Counted from the stretch's first letter, positions 8,582 through 19,038 are shown. The stretch: 64,000 bases of DNA from Methylomonas sp. (GCF_023228165.1 NZ_JALOBS010000001.1:248001-312000), one strand, 5' to 3'. Program-made: numbers and translations. The notes: generated by a model not told the origin, from the letters alone.

Positions 8582-9661
8582 TTAGTGGGTGCGTTCAAAC
8601 TCGACCATGAAAGCAATCAACGCATCGACACCGGCCTCCGGCATGGCATTGTAGATACTGGCGCGCATGCCGCCTACCGAGCGGTGCCCTGCCAGGGTAG
8701 TCAAACCGTTTTTCTCGGCCAAGCTCAAAAATTCTTTATCCAGGGCAGCATCGGACAACACAAACGGAACATTCATGCGCGAGCGGCAATCCTTAGACAC
8801 CGGGTTGCTATACAAACCGGACTGATCGATGGCTTGATACAACTTATTCGACTTATGAATATTACGTTGTTCGATAGCAGACACACCGCCTTCGCCTTTC
8901 AACCATTGTAAAACCAAGCCCAGCAGATACCAGTTATAAGTTGCCGGGGTATTCAACATCGAATCGCTTTTGGCCTGCTGTTCGTAATTAAACACCGACG
9001 GTACTGATTTTGGCGCCAGACCGACCAGATCTTCCCGGACGATCACTACGGTCACCCCGGAAGGCCCCATGTTTTTCTGAGTACCGGCATATATAATCCC
9101 GTAGCGGCCGATATCGACGGGTCGCGATAGAATATTGGAGGACATATCGCAGACCAATGTCAGCCCACCCACTTCCGGCAGGTGATTAAATTCGACGCCA
9201 TGTATGGTTTCGTTGGAGGTGTAATGCAGGTAGGCAGCATCTGGGTCTATCCGCCATTGGTCTGCAGCGGGAATGGTGGTGAATTTGCTGTCTTCGGAAC
9301 TGGCGACCGTTTTAACCTCGCAATATTTTCCGGCTTCCTTGATGGCACTGGTGGACCAAGCACCGGTATTGACATAACAGGCTGCCGTTTTGCCGTTTAA
9401 AATGTTCTGCGGAATCATGGCAAATTGTGCCGTGGCTCCGCCCTGCAAAAACAACACCTTATAATTGGCGGGAATCGCTAGCAGCTCGATCAGATCGTTT
9501 TTCATGGCTTCGGCAATTGCCATAAAAGGCTTGCCGCGATGGCTCATTTCCATTACCGACATGCCGGTACCCTGCCAATCCAGCATTTCTTGTTGCGCTT
9601 TCAACAGTACGGCTTCCGGCATCATCGACGGGCCGGCGCTAAAATTATATATCCTTGCCAT
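8582..9661 (-). CDS. serC: Phosphoserine aminotransferase
   Basis: PLP enzyme of 359 residues making phosphoserine from 3-phosphohydroxypyruvate, and able to serve the parallel step in pyridoxal phosphate synthesis. It starts MARIYNFSAGPSMMPEAVL and shows WQGTGMSVMEMSHRGKPF, the PLP lysine in AGTQKNMGPSG, and GGMRASIYNAMPEAGVDAL at the C-terminus. The ATG overlaps the gyrA stop (TAATG), and pheA follows after seven bases, so it belongs to the same transcript. Confidence 0.97.
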   Translation of the reverse strand: MARIYNFSAGPSMMPEAVLLKAQQEMLDWQGTGMSVMEMSHRGKPFMAIAEAMKNDLIELLAIPANYKVLFLQGGATAQFAMIPQNILNGKTAACYVNTGAWSTSAIKEAGKYCEVKTVASSEDSKFTTIPAADQWRIDPDAAYLHYTSNETIHGVEFNHLPEVGGLTLVCDMSSNILSRPVDIGRYGIIYAGTQKNMGPSGVTVVIVREDLVGLAPKSVPSVFNYEQQAKSDSMLNTPATYNWYLLGLVLQWLKGEGGVSAIEQRNIHKSNKLYQAIDQSGLYSNPVSKDCRSRMNVPFVLSDAALDKEFLSLAEKNGLTTLAGHRSVGGMRASIYNAMPEAGVDALIAFMVEFERTH

Positions 9662-12267
9662 TATTCTTCTTCCCCGCCCAGTTCGGCGTTATCGGTTATT
9701 GTATCGTTGCCTTCGCCTTCTTCAATTTCATCCTCGTCGTCACCCAAACCTTCTATCCTGTCGACGCCGACCACTTTTTCGCCTTTATCCAGCCGAATCA
9801 CCGTCACGCCTTGCGTATTGCGGCCGACTACCGAAATTTCATTCACTCGCGTTCTAACCAGGGTGCCGGCATTGGTGATCAGCATGATTTCATCGGTGTC
9901 ATTCACCAATACCGCTCCGACTACCGCTCCGTTACGTTCGGAGGTTTGAATGGCAATCAAACCCTGACCGCCACGTTTATGCTGGGTAAACTCTTCGGTA
10001 CGAGTACGTTTGCCATAACCGTTTTCGGTAATATTCAGCACTGTACCTTCGGTGGAAATAATCAACGAGATAATTTTTTGGCCCTCCTGCAAACGCATGC
10101 CGCGCACACCGGCCGCGGTTCGTCCCATCGGACGCACATCGGTTTCATTGAAACAGACCGCTTTGCCGTCGCTGTTAAACAACATGACGTTTTGTTGGCC
10201 GTCGGTCAGCGCTACGCCCACCAACATATCGTTATCCCGCAAATCGATGGCGATTTTACCCTTGGCCAGCTGGTACGCAAATTCGGTCAGAGGGGTTTTT
10301 TTCACGGTGCCGGAAGCGGTGGCCATGAATACAAATTTGTCTTCACTATATTCGCGCACCGACAGCATGGCATTGATTTTCTCGCCCTCTTCCAGCGGCA
10401 ATAAATTCACAAACGGTTTACCGCGCGAGGCCCGGCTAGCTACCGGCAATTCATAGACTTTCAACCAATACACTTTGCCGCGCGACGAGAAACACAAAAT
10501 GGTGTCGTGGGTATTGGCGATGATCAGCTTGTCGATAAAGTCGTGTTCTTTAGTGGCCGTTGCCGACTTGCCTCTACCACCACGGCGCTGGGCTTTATAA
10601 TCGGTCAGCGGCTGGGTTTTGACATAGCCTTCATGCGACATGGTCACCACCATGTCTTCTTCGGTAATCAAATCTTCAGCAGACAGATTAGAAAAATCCT
10701 GCATGATTTCAGTGCGCCGGGCATCCGAGTACTGTTCCTTGATAGCCTCGAGCTCTTCCTTGATCACTTCCATCAAGCGCACATCACTGCCGAGAATATG
10801 CAAATATTCATCAATCAACTCCAGTAACTGCTTGTATTCGTTGACGATCTTCTCTTGCTCCAGCCCTGTCAAACGATGTAAACGCAAATCCAGAATCGCT
10901 TGCGCCTGCTCTTCCGACAACCGATAAAAACCGTCCGCCAAACCATATTCAGGACCTAAGTTTTCCGGACGCGAGCGATCGGCATCGGCTCTATCCAGCA
11001 ATGCAGCAACCAGACCGGCACTCCAGGTTTTACCCAACAAACCTTGCTTGGCTTCCTGGGGATTCGGCGAAGTCTTGATCAGCTCGATCATGTCATCGAT
11101 GTTGGCAAGAGCAACCGCCAAACCTTCTAAAATATGCGCCCTTTCCCGTGCTTTACGCAGATTGTAGATGGTACGGCGGGTAACGATCTCGCGGCGGTGA
11201 TCGATAAACGCCGACAGGATGTCTTTCAATGACATACAGTGTGGCCGACCATCCAGCAATGCCACCATATTGATACCGAACACGGTCTGCATCTGGGTTT
11301 GCTTGTACAGATTATTCAGCACCACATCGGCCACTTCGCCACGACGCAGTTCAATCACCATGCGCATGCCGTCTTTATCGGATTCGTCTCGCAGACCCGA
11401 GATACCCTCCAGCTTGCCTTCTTTAACCAACTCCGCGATTTTTTCCAGCAAGCGAGCCTTGTTGACCTGGTACGGCAATTCGGTAGTAACAATGGCTTGC
11501 CGGCCGCTATCGCCGATATCTTCAAAGTGGGAGCGAGCCCGGATATAAATCCGACCACGCCCGGTGGTATACGCTTCGTAAATACCGGAAGCACCGTTAA
11601 TAATACCGGCGGTGGGAAAGTCCGGACCCGGCACGATTTGCATCAATTCGGGGATTGTCAGATCGGCGTTTTCGATCAAAGCCAAACAAGCGGAGACAAT
11701 CTCGTTGAGATTGTGCGGCGGTATATTGGTGGCCATTCCCACGGCGATACCGGACGAGCCGTTGATCAACAAAGTCGGGATACGGGTCGGCATTACCGTT
11801 GGCTCGGATTCCGATTCGTCATAGTTGGACACGAAATCCACGGTTTCCTTATCCAGATCGGCCAGCAGTTCGTGAGCGATTTTTGACATTCGCACTTCGG
11901 TATATCGCATAGCCGCGGGCGAGTCGCCGTCAACCGAACCAAAGTTACCTTGACCGTCTACCAGCATATAGCGCAACGAAAAAGGCTGCGCCATCCTAAC
12001 GATAGTGTCGTACACGGCCGTATCGCCATGCGGATGATATTTACCGATGACGTCGCCGACCACGCGCGCGGATTTTTTATACGGTTTATTCCAGTCGTTA
12101 CCGAGCTCTCTCATCGCGAATAGCACGCGACGATGCACGGGCTTCAGCCCGTCTCTAACATTAGGAAGTGCCCTACCCACAATCACGCTCATCGCGTAAT
12201 CGAGGTAGGATTGTTTCATCTCGTCTTCGAGATTAACCGGGATAATTTCTTTAGCGAAGTCTGACAT
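9661..12267 (-). CDS. gyrA: DNA gyrase subunit A
   Basis: Type II topoisomerase subunit of 868 residues that cuts and rejoins DNA. It has the N-terminal motif SYLDYAMSVIVGRALPNVRDG, the quinolone-resistance region HPHGDTAVYDTIVRMAQPFS with the active-site Tyr in MRYTEVRMS, and the C-terminal beta-pinwheel with its QRRGGRGKSA box. The residue equivalent to E. coli Ser83 is Thr, as is native in Pseudomonas aeruginosa; this does not by itself indicate acquired resistance. The acidic tail is usual. It heads the run of minus-strand genes ending at ihfB. Confidence 0.98.
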   Translation of the reverse strand: MSDFAKEIIPVNLEDEMKQSYLDYAMSVIVGRALPNVRDGLKPVHRRVLFAMRELGNDWNKPYKKSARVVGDVIGKYHPHGDTAVYDTIVRMAQPFSLRYMLVDGQGNFGSVDGDSPAAMRYTEVRMSKIAHELLADLDKETVDFVSNYDESESEPTVMPTRIPTLLINGSSGIAVGMATNIPPHNLNEIVSACLALIENADLTIPELMQIVPGPDFPTAGIINGASGIYEAYTTGRGRIYIRARSHFEDIGDSGRQAIVTTELPYQVNKARLLEKIAELVKEGKLEGISGLRDESDKDGMRMVIELRRGEVADVVLNNLYKQTQMQTVFGINMVALLDGRPHCMSLKDILSAFIDHRREIVTRRTIYNLRKARERAHILEGLAVALANIDDMIELIKTSPNPQEAKQGLLGKTWSAGLVAALLDRADADRSRPENLGPEYGLADGFYRLSEEQAQAILDLRLHRLTGLEQEKIVNEYKQLLELIDEYLHILGSDVRLMEVIKEELEAIKEQYSDARRTEIMQDFSNLSAEDLITEEDMVVTMSHEGYVKTQPLTDYKAQRRGGRGKSATATKEHDFIDKLIIANTHDTILCFSSRGKVYWLKVYELPVASRASRGKPFVNLLPLEEGEKINAMLSVREYSEDKFVFMATASGTVKKTPLTEFAYQLAKGKIAIDLRDNDMLVGVALTDGQQNVMLFNSDGKAVCFNETDVRPMGRTAAGVRGMRLQEGQKIISLIISTEGTVLNITENGYGKRTRTEEFTQHKRGGQGLIAIQTSERNGAVVGAVLVNDTDEIMLITNAGTLVRTRVNEISVVGRNTQGVTVIRLDKGEKVVGVDRIEGLGDDEDEIEEGEGNDTITDNAELGGEEE

Positions 12268-12392
12268 GGGTCCGTGGTTCCAATTCAGCCAAGCGTTTGC
12301 GGCTCGACGGGTTTGCCTGAAGTATTAAATCCTTTTCACACTAGCAAAGGCTCATAAAAGCCGCCGATTATAGCAAATGCCCGTCAATCTAG

Positions 12393-13112
12393 TCAGGCAA
12401 AAATCTCGGCCAAAAAATTTTGCATGGCTTGCCAGGATCGCTTATCAGCCAAGGCTTGATAGACCGTACCAAAGCCAGGGTCATTTGCGACAGGATTGGT
12501 AAAAGCATGCAGGGTGCCGCCATAGACATGCACCTGCCAATCAGCGCCAGCCTGCGTTAATTCTGACTGTAAAGCCAACACCTGTTCAGGGGGGGCCATG
12601 GGATCGTCATGTCCATGCAGGACCAAAACCTTGGCTTTGATTTCAGGTTTGGGAATGTTATCGGCGGGAATCAACAAACCGTGAAACGACACCACACCGC
12701 GAATATCAACCCCGCTGCGGGCCAAGTCCAGCGCGCACAAACCGCCAAAGCAAAAGCCCATGGCGGCTATGCGCGTATCATCCGCCCAAGGCATCAACTT
12801 AACAGCCGCCAATGCTCGCTGCAGCCGCTGTTGCAGCTTCGCCCTATTCGCCATAAAAGGCTGCATCAGACTGGCATTTTCCTGCGGGGAACTACCAATT
12901 ACGCCTTTTCCGTACATGTCGGTCGCAAAGGCCAGATAACCCAGTTCCGCCAACTTTTTAGCCTTTTCAGCCACAAACTCATCGCGTCCGGCCCAAGCGT
13001 GATGAATCAGCACCACCGGCCGAACACCTACCAGGGTATCGTCGTAGGCAAAAAAGCCCTCCAGTAATACATCATCATCTAAATAATCAACCGTATTGGA
13101 TACGATAGCCAT
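12393..13112 (-). CDS. Dienelactone hydrolase family protein
   Basis: A 239-residue alpha/beta hydrolase of the DLH type. The triad is visible: Cys in GFCFGGLCALD (residue 139 region), Asp in LHGHDDPMAPPE, and His in YGGTLHAFTNP. Classical dienelactone hydrolase opens dienelactone in chlorocatechol breakdown, but most genomic members have unknown substrates, and no aromatic-degradation genes are nearby. It lies between gyrA and a low-molecular-weight phosphatase gene on the same strand, 20 bases after the latter, so those two may be cotranscribed. Confidence 0.88.
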   Translation of the reverse strand: MAIVSNTVDYLDDDVLLEGFFAYDDTLVGVRPVVLIHHAWAGRDEFVAEKAKKLAELGYLAFATDMYGKGVIGSSPQENASLMQPFMANRAKLQQRLQRALAAVKLMPWADDTRIAAMGFCFGGLCALDLARSGVDIRGVVSFHGLLIPADNIPKPEIKAKVLVLHGHDDPMAPPEQVLALQSELTQAGADWQVHVYGGTLHAFTNPVANDPGFGTVYQALADKRSWQAMQNFLAEIFA

Positions 13113-13132
13113 GCGCCCTCTCCGTTTAATAT

Positions 13133-13618
13133 TTAAGTTAACGCACCTTCACGCTGCAAAGCCTCTATAAAACCTTCGGAAGCGGCTTCGACCATATCCA
13201 AAACCCGTTCAAACCCATAGGTCCCGCCATAATAGGGATCCGGCACTTCGCGACTTTTTACCTGCGGTGCGTAATCAAGAAATAAGCGAATTTTATGCTT
13301 GTGCTCATCAGGACAAAGTTCCGACAAGATAGTAACATTTTCTTCGTCCATGGCCAGGACATGGTCGAACAACTCAAAATCGGTCGGATTGACTTTTCTG
13401 GCCCGCAGATGTTTGAGCTCAACCCCCCTTTCCCTGGCAGCTTTCTGCGCTCTTAGGTCGGGCGAATCGCCAACATGGTAGGCATGCGTTCCGGCAGAGT
13501 CGACTTCAAAGGCGTCAACCAACTCTCGATTGGCAATAAATGCATTAAAAACACCTTCCGCCGTGGGGGAACGGCAAATATTGCCCATACAGACAAAGAG
13601 AACTTTAATTTTTTTCAT
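13133..13618 (-). CDS. Low molecular weight protein-tyrosine phosphatase
   Basis: The 161-residue protein starts MKKIKVLFVCMGNICRSPTA with the P-loop CMGNICRS (CX5R(S/T)) and has the general-acid Asp in VPDPYYGG. These define the LMW-PTP family, which dephosphorylates tyrosine-phosphorylated proteins, often those of exopolysaccharide export. I start at the ATG at 13616-13618; an upstream in-frame start would add 16 residues before the P-loop strand. No partner tyrosine kinase is in the window. The 292 bases upstream, up to the divergent pseudogene, hold no recognisable gene. Confidence 0.92.
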   Translation of the reverse strand: MKKIKVLFVCMGNICRSPTAEGVFNAFIANRELVDAFEVDSAGTHAYHVGDSPDLRAQKAARERGVELKHLRARKVNPTDFELFDHVLAMDEENVTILSELCPDEHKHKIRLFLDYAPQVKSREVPDPYYGGTYGFERVLDMVEAASEGFIEALQREGALT

Positions 13619-13910
13619 ATCAATCAACAATCTAAGTAGAAATTTTTCCAGAAAAACGCACCGCAAAACAGCCTATTGCGACCCTACAAAAACAAGACGT
13701 TACACCGTTATTTTCGGGCGGAAATCGGTTCTCTACCTCTATTATATGAGAAGACCACTTCTTTCAAAACAAACATTGTCGCTATCTCAATCGCAATCCA
13801 ACCGTTCTATGTTTTAGCACCTGAAGCTTGGGTTTTCCTGTAACTGGGTAAATAGTTACGTCTTAACAATGTATATTAGAAGCGGTCATTTAAATTAATA
13901 ATACTAGGTT

Positions 13911-16391
13911 ATGCCCCTGTTTCGAGTCGGATTATTTGTATTTTTAGTACTTGCCTGAAGTCTGAACCCCGTATCGGTTCAGGCGAAAAATACACTTGTG
14001 CGTATTGGCAGAACGTGGGGAACAGAACACCCTCAATCAATGGCAACCGACCGCCGACTATCTGAGACAGCGTATTCCCGGATACTATTTTACCGTGGTG
14101 CCGCTGGGTTTCGAGCGCATAGGCCAGACAGTGGCGGCCGATGAAGTGACCACCCCTGAAATGTATGTCGACTTTGAAATGCGTTACGGCGCAGGACGAC
14201 TCGCCACCTTGCGTAATCGCATTAATGGCAGCAGTTCTACCGATTATGGCGAGGTAGTCTTCACCCGTGCAGATCGAGATGATATTCAGGATCTAACAGA
14301 CTTGGTAAGCAAAAAGTTTCGCGGTGGTCGATGAAAGCTCTTTGGGCGGCTATTTAATAGCTAGTCGGGAAAAGCAACATAGGGGGTATAAATGCCGACA
14401 CCCTCGAACGCATGAATGCCGAAGGCTGCATTGATCTGACCGAATTGAAACTGCTGAACCCGCAACATTATGTGAATTTTGATTTTCTAGTCAGCACACA
14501 ACTCTATCCGGAGTGGCCATTTGCCAAACTGCCCAACACACCCGACTCCCTCTGCCAGGCAGTGGTATCGGCATTGAGTTGGTGCCAGCCGACAGTCCGG
14601 CGGCCCGGGCGACCTTAATCGCAGGCTGAAGCGTGTTAGCCAACATTGGAACGAGGCTTTTGCTGCGATCAGTGACCCGATTTTCATCCATGACGGCCAG
14701 ATGCATATCCCGCAAGCAAACCCAGCCTATTGCAAGCAAGCCGGCTGTAGTCTGGAGCAGATGCAAGGTCGTCCTTATTACGCCCCCCCCCCGGCCGGAA
14801 GGCCCGTTTGCGTATTCCGGTCCAACGTTGCCACCTAATCCAGGCGAAAGCTGCCATCCATATCCTCGAGGATGTGACGGATGTGCGCCGGCCTAAACTC
14901 GATAGTGTCGCAAAACGCCTGGTTAAGCCTTATTTCACTACTCAATTTTTACAATTGTTTGATGACGCGGACCGGAACAATAGTGCCGGCGCTGAAATGT
15001 TGCTGGCGGATACAAATAGCATCAGCGATGTGAATCAGGCAATCAGGATTACGTCATCGATCACCGTATCATCCTGCCCGAAGGCGGCGTGCGCATTGTT
15101 CACGAAGTTGGAGAGGTCCGCCTCAGCGAAAAAGGTCAAGCATTGCGTATGATAGGCACCGTGCAAGATGCAACCGAATTGCGTCAGGCGAAACTGGAGA
15201 TGAGAAGACTCAACCGCGCGCTACGCACATTGAGTCTGTGCAATACCACCCTGGTACATGCGGTGCAGGAACAGACGCTAGTGAACGATATCTGCCGGAT
15301 TCTGACTGAAAGTGGCGGCTATCGTTTTGTTTGGGTCGGCCATGCGCAAAACGATGAACATAACACCATACAACCCGTAGCCCACGCCGGCCATGAGCAT
15401 GGATTTCTGGATATTTTGACACTGACCTGGTCCGAGGATCAAAGCGGGCAAAATCCAGCCGGTTATGCCATTCGCAGTAAGGAGGCTTTCATTACAAGAG
15501 ATATCGTCCACGATGCACAAGGCTTTGCCGACTGGCGCATGGCTGCTTTGGAACGCGGTTATGTGTCGGTTTCGCCCCTGGATGGCAGCCTGTTACAGTT
15601 CAACCAAGCCTTGTGTGAGTTACTGGGATACGATCGCCAGACTCTGGCTAAAAAGAATGTTTTCGATCTTTATGCTGACACTGAAGCCGGCCTGAGTATG
15701 GCCAGACAAATTTTTGAGCGTTTCCTGCAAGGCGAAAGTGTCCGCGATTTCGAACTGCAGATGCGTCACTGCGACAGCCACCCCATATGGGTGACTGTCT
15801 GCATCGATCCGGTGTTTGATGAATCCGGAAAAGTGATTGAAAGCCGGTCCAGTGTAATCGATATTTCCACACGCAAGCAGGCAGAGGAAGAAGAGCACCG
15901 GGTCGCAGAGCTGGCGATACAAATCGGCAGTCGAATGGGCCTGGATCCGTTTCGCCTGGAAGGTTTACGTCTGGGTGCGACCATACACTATATCGGCAAG
16001 ATAGCCGTGCCTTCCGAAATCCTCAATCGTCCCGACAGGCTCGATCCAATTCTGTTCAACGTCATCAAGGCCTATCCGACGGTGGGTTACGACATTATCT
16101 GCGGTATCGAATTTCCCTGGCCATTAGCGAAAATGGTGGCTCAGCATCACGAACGCCTAGACGGCAGGTTATCCTTACGGACTTAAAGGCGGGGAAATTA
16201 TGCTTGAATCCCGCATATTGGCAGTAGCTGACGTCGTTGAAGCAATGGCTTAGCACCGCCCTTATCGTGCCGCGCTAGGTCATCAAGTAGCCCTAGATGA
16301 AATTGAGCGCGGCAAAGGCACAATTTATGATGCCGAGGTTGTGGCATGCTGTCAGGCACGGCGCCTTGAAAAAGGCTTCCCCTGGACCTGA
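13911..16391 (+). pseudogene. Decayed PhnD-PAS-GAF-PAS-HD-GYP sensor gene
   Basis: The remains of a multidomain c-di-GMP phosphodiesterase-type sensor. An ATG at 13911 opens a signal-peptide-like stretch (MPLFRVGLFVFLVLA) broken by an in-frame TGA at 13956. The frame then continues through NPVSVQAKNTLVRIG and shifts into a PhnD-like binding domain (VLAERGEQNTLNQWQPTADY). A second block (LERMNAEGCIDLTEL, YPEWPFAKLPNTPDSL) follows after a deletion. Next come a PAS scrap, PAS/GAF pieces fused by another deletion, a PAS domain, and an HD-GYP domain (15089-16186 is one open frame). The HD pair reads HYIGKI instead of HDIGKI. After a frameshift the GYP part continues to 16391 with an in-frame TAG at 16251. 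It is clearly non-functional as a whole. Confidence 0.9.
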
Positions 16392-16661
16392 TACTTCAAC
16401 ACTATCAAACCCGCCAAGCACTCAAAGCATTCAATACAAGGCGGACAACCGACCTCTGTCGGATTTACCTATCCGCATCCACTAGCGTTTTCATAGCGGA
16501 TATGCCTTACACATAAGCAAAACTTTGATTTTCCGCATGCTTAATTAAGTTTTTTAGTTAGTTGCCGATAGATTGTAAGCTATACTTTCGGCGCCTGTCT
16601 TCAGCCAAATATGGCACTAGAATTCAGAATAATAATTTTAAAGCGTTAGCAGGAGTTTCGG

Positions 16662-18416
16662 ATGTTGATGATGAACTGGCATTCAGTTGGGGTAAAAGTG
16701 GTTGCCATAACCATGGGTGTACTTACGGTTGTTGGAATCGGCGCATTGGTTGCGTTCTCTAACGCTCAAAAGCAAAACCTAATCGATCGTAAAATCGAAT
16801 CCTCCCGTCAATTGTTGCTGGTATCAGAATCGATCCGCGATAACGTGGTCAAAAAATGGGAAGAGGGACTGTATACGCCAGAATATCTGCTTGAAGTGAC
16901 CCAAAACAAAACAGCTTCCGCCGCACGTGAATTGATCATCGCCACCGTGCCTACCGCAAATGCCTGGGACGTTATCGAAGCCAAAGCCAAGGAAGCCGGC
17001 TTCCGTTTTAAAGCCCCAGCACTTAACCCCCGCAATCCACCCAGAAATAATCCTGACGAAATCGAACGTAAAGTATTGGATCTCTTTCAAAGCGACCCTT
17101 CACTAACCGAATACAGCATGGTAGACGAAGAAAAGCAGGAGATTCGCTACTTCAGGCCCGTTAAAATGGTAAAGCAATGCGAATTATGCCACGGCGATCC
17201 CGCTACTTCAGCGGCCTTATGGAATAACGACCAAGGCAAGGATTTGTTGGGTTACCCCATGGAAAACCGTCGGGCCGGCGATTTACACGGCGCGTTTGAA
17301 ATTATCACGCCCTTCAGCGTGGCCTTGGCAGGCTACAAAACCGAAATGTACTATGCAGTCGGTTTTTTGATACTTGGCTTGTTTTTAATCGGTAGTACCG
17401 GCTATTTTGTGATGGGTAAAATCATTATTGGCCCTTTAACCGATCTGGCTTTGAATTTACAAAAAATTTGTAGTGGCGACGGCGACTTGCGGGCCAGACT
17501 GAATGCATCGGGTAAATCCGAATTTGCCTGGGTTGCCTCGAGCTTTAACTCCTTCGTCAAGAAGATTGCCAAAACCGTGGACGAGATTAGCGTCACCAGT
17601 GAAAAACTTGCCAACGCCTCGCATAAACTGGCCAATATTACCCAAACAACCCAAAAAGGCGTCGAACGTCAATTACAGGAAACCACTCTGGTAGCCAACG
17701 CCATGAAACAAATGACCTCGACTGTTCAAGAAGTGGCCAGAAATGCGGTCAAGGCTTCCGAAGCCGCGGAAACAGCGGACCAAGAGGCAACCAGCGGTAA
17801 AAATATTGTTAACGACGCCGTTAACGGCATTAATAATCTGGCTTCTGAAGTGGAAAACGCAGCCAGCGTGATTCATGAACTGGAAAACGACAGTAACAGT
17901 ATCGGCGAAGTATTGGGGGTTATCCAAGGCATTGCCGAGCAAACCAACTTATTGGCCTTAAACGCCGCTATTGAAGCCGCCAGAGCAGGTGAACAGGGTC
18001 GCGGTTTTGCCGTGGTGGCTGACGAGGTCAGGACCCTGGCCAGTCGCACTCAAAACTCTACTCTGGAAATACAGCAAACCATAGAACGCTTGCAAGACCG
18101 CGCCAAAAAGGCGGTGTCGGTTATGGATAACGGCCGCAAGCGGGCTGCATCCAGTGTCGAACAAGCTGCTTCCGCTGGCGGTTCAATTACATCGATCAGC
18201 CAACGTATCGATACGATTAACGATATGAATAACCAAATCGCCAGTGCCGCCGAAGAACAAACCGCAGTGGCTGAGGAAATCAACCGCAATATTAGCAATA
18301 TCAGCCATGTTTCCGAAGAAACATCGGTGGGCGCTAAAAATACCGCGGACGCCTGCAATGAATTGCTGGAACTGGCGGACCAATTGCGCACCACGGTTGG
18401 TAGCTTCAGAACTTAA
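16662..18416 (+). CDS. Methyl-accepting chemotaxis protein with periplasmic c-type heme (Tll0287/DUF3365-like) domain
   Basis: A 584-residue chemoreceptor: transmembrane helix at about 12-32, a periplasmic DUF3365-type domain to about 225, a second helix at about 230-252, HAMP, and the cytoplasmic signalling domain with the hairpin EQTNLLALNAAIEAARAGEQ and GFAVVADEVRTLASRT. The periplasmic domain carries C173-E-L-C176-H177, a heme c attachment site, in a setting (RYFRPVKMVKQCELCHGDP) typical of heme-binding Tll0287-like sensors. It probably senses redox state or a gas such as O2 or NO and feeds the CheA pathway. AGGAG lies six bases before the ATG. No che genes are nearby, so it works in trans. 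Confidence 0.9.
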   Translation: MLMMNWHSVGVKVVAITMGVLTVVGIGALVAFSNAQKQNLIDRKIESSRQLLLVSESIRDNVVKKWEEGLYTPEYLLEVTQNKTASAARELIIATVPTANAWDVIEAKAKEAGFRFKAPALNPRNPPRNNPDEIERKVLDLFQSDPSLTEYSMVDEEKQEIRYFRPVKMVKQCELCHGDPATSAALWNNDQGKDLLGYPMENRRAGDLHGAFEIITPFSVALAGYKTEMYYAVGFLILGLFLIGSTGYFVMGKIIIGPLTDLALNLQKICSGDGDLRARLNASGKSEFAWVASSFNSFVKKIAKTVDEISVTSEKLANASHKLANITQTTQKGVERQLQETTLVANAMKQMTSTVQEVARNAVKASEAAETADQEATSGKNIVNDAVNGINNLASEVENAASVIHELENDSNSIGEVLGVIQGIAEQTNLLALNAAIEAARAGEQGRGFAVVADEVRTLASRTQNSTLEIQQTIERLQDRAKKAVSVMDNGRKRAASSVEQAASAGGSITSISQRIDTINDMNNQIASAAEEQTAVAEEINRNISNISHVSEETSVGAKNTADACNELLELADQLRTTVGSFRT

Positions 18417-18430
18417 CCTCATCAAACGCT

Positions 18431-18456
18431 TCGGAGCGGTCAATCAACCGCTCCGA
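18431..18456 (+). terminator. Stem-loop after the chemoreceptor gene
   Basis: A perfect 10-bp stem TCGGAGCGGT/ACCGCTCCGA with a 6-base loop begins 14 bases after the stop of the chemoreceptor. The T-run that follows is weak and displaced, so it may act as an mRNA 3' end or a partial terminator. Confidence 0.5.
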
Positions 18457-18549
18457 ATTCAAACCCGCTTTTCCAGCGGCTTCCTTTGCGCGCATCCCAT
18501 GCTCGGATATATGATGCCCGCCCCTGTCACATTTCCGAAAAGGTGCCAC

Positions 18550-19038
18550 ATGACATTCCAAACCGCACTTAAAGCTCTGTTGATTAGCGTGCTGTTGACC
18601 AGCAACAGCCAAGCCCAGGAGCATTTTATAAAAACCTTTAACTCTGGCAGCTATCAACAATTACTGCGCGAAAACGCCGCCCAACCCTTTGTGCTGGCCA
18701 TCTGGTCGGTGGATTGCCCGTCATGCATTAAAGATATGAGTGTTTTATCGCAAGTCAGACAAAACCACCCCGACCTAAAAATCATCACGCTCTCGACCGA
18801 CGAACCCAGCGCCACGCCGGAGGTTAAAAATATCCTGGCCCGTCATGCATTAAACGATCTGGAAAACTGGGTTTTTGGCAGCGATGACGCGCAAAAACTG
18901 CGTTATGAAATCGACCCCGGCTGGTATGGCGAATTGCCCAGGACTTATTTTTTCAGTTCCGAGCATAGCCGGACCGGTAAAAGCGGTGCGTTGAAAATCG
19001 AAGAGTTTGAAGCCCAACTTAATACAATCAAACCTTGA
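18550..19038 (+). CDS. Secreted thioredoxin-fold protein
   Basis: The 162-residue protein starts MTFQTALKALLISVLLTSNS, a signal peptide ending near SQAQ, then a thioredoxin-like domain with LAIWSVDCPSCIKDMSVLSQ, a CPSC redox pair after a Trp. This resembles TlpA/ResA-like periplasmic thiol reductases, though the cis-Pro region reads GELPRTYFFSS. I use the ATG at 18550 (AAGG a few bases before) because the longer upstream frame overlaps the chemoreceptor and lacks a signal peptide. It overlaps the next gene by one base (TGATG), so they form a translational pair. Its electron donor and target are unknown. Confidence 0.8.
   Translation: MTFQTALKALLISVLLTSNSQAQEHFIKTFNSGSYQQLLRENAAQPFVLAIWSVDCPSCIKDMSVLSQVRQNHPDLKIITLSTDEPSATPEVKNILARHALNDLENWVFGSDDAQKLRYEIDPGWYGELPRTYFFSSEHSRTGKSGALKIEEFEAQLNTIKP

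Noticed and set aside
9655..10404. Plus-strand frame of 249 codons
   Set aside because: Antisense to the gyrA C-terminal domain and residue composition is unlike a real protein.
11239..11886. Plus-strand frame of 215 codons
   Set aside because: Antisense to gyrA; no recognisable motif.
9661..12267. Quinolone-resistance mutation in gyrA (Thr at the Ser83 position)
   Set aside because: Thr is the normal residue at this position in some gammaproteobacteria, so it is not evidence of acquired resistance.
15089..16186. Intact PAS/HD-GYP gene
   Set aside because: Sequence before and after in other frames continues the same protein, the HD pair is lost and domains are fused by deletion, so it is part of a pseudogene.
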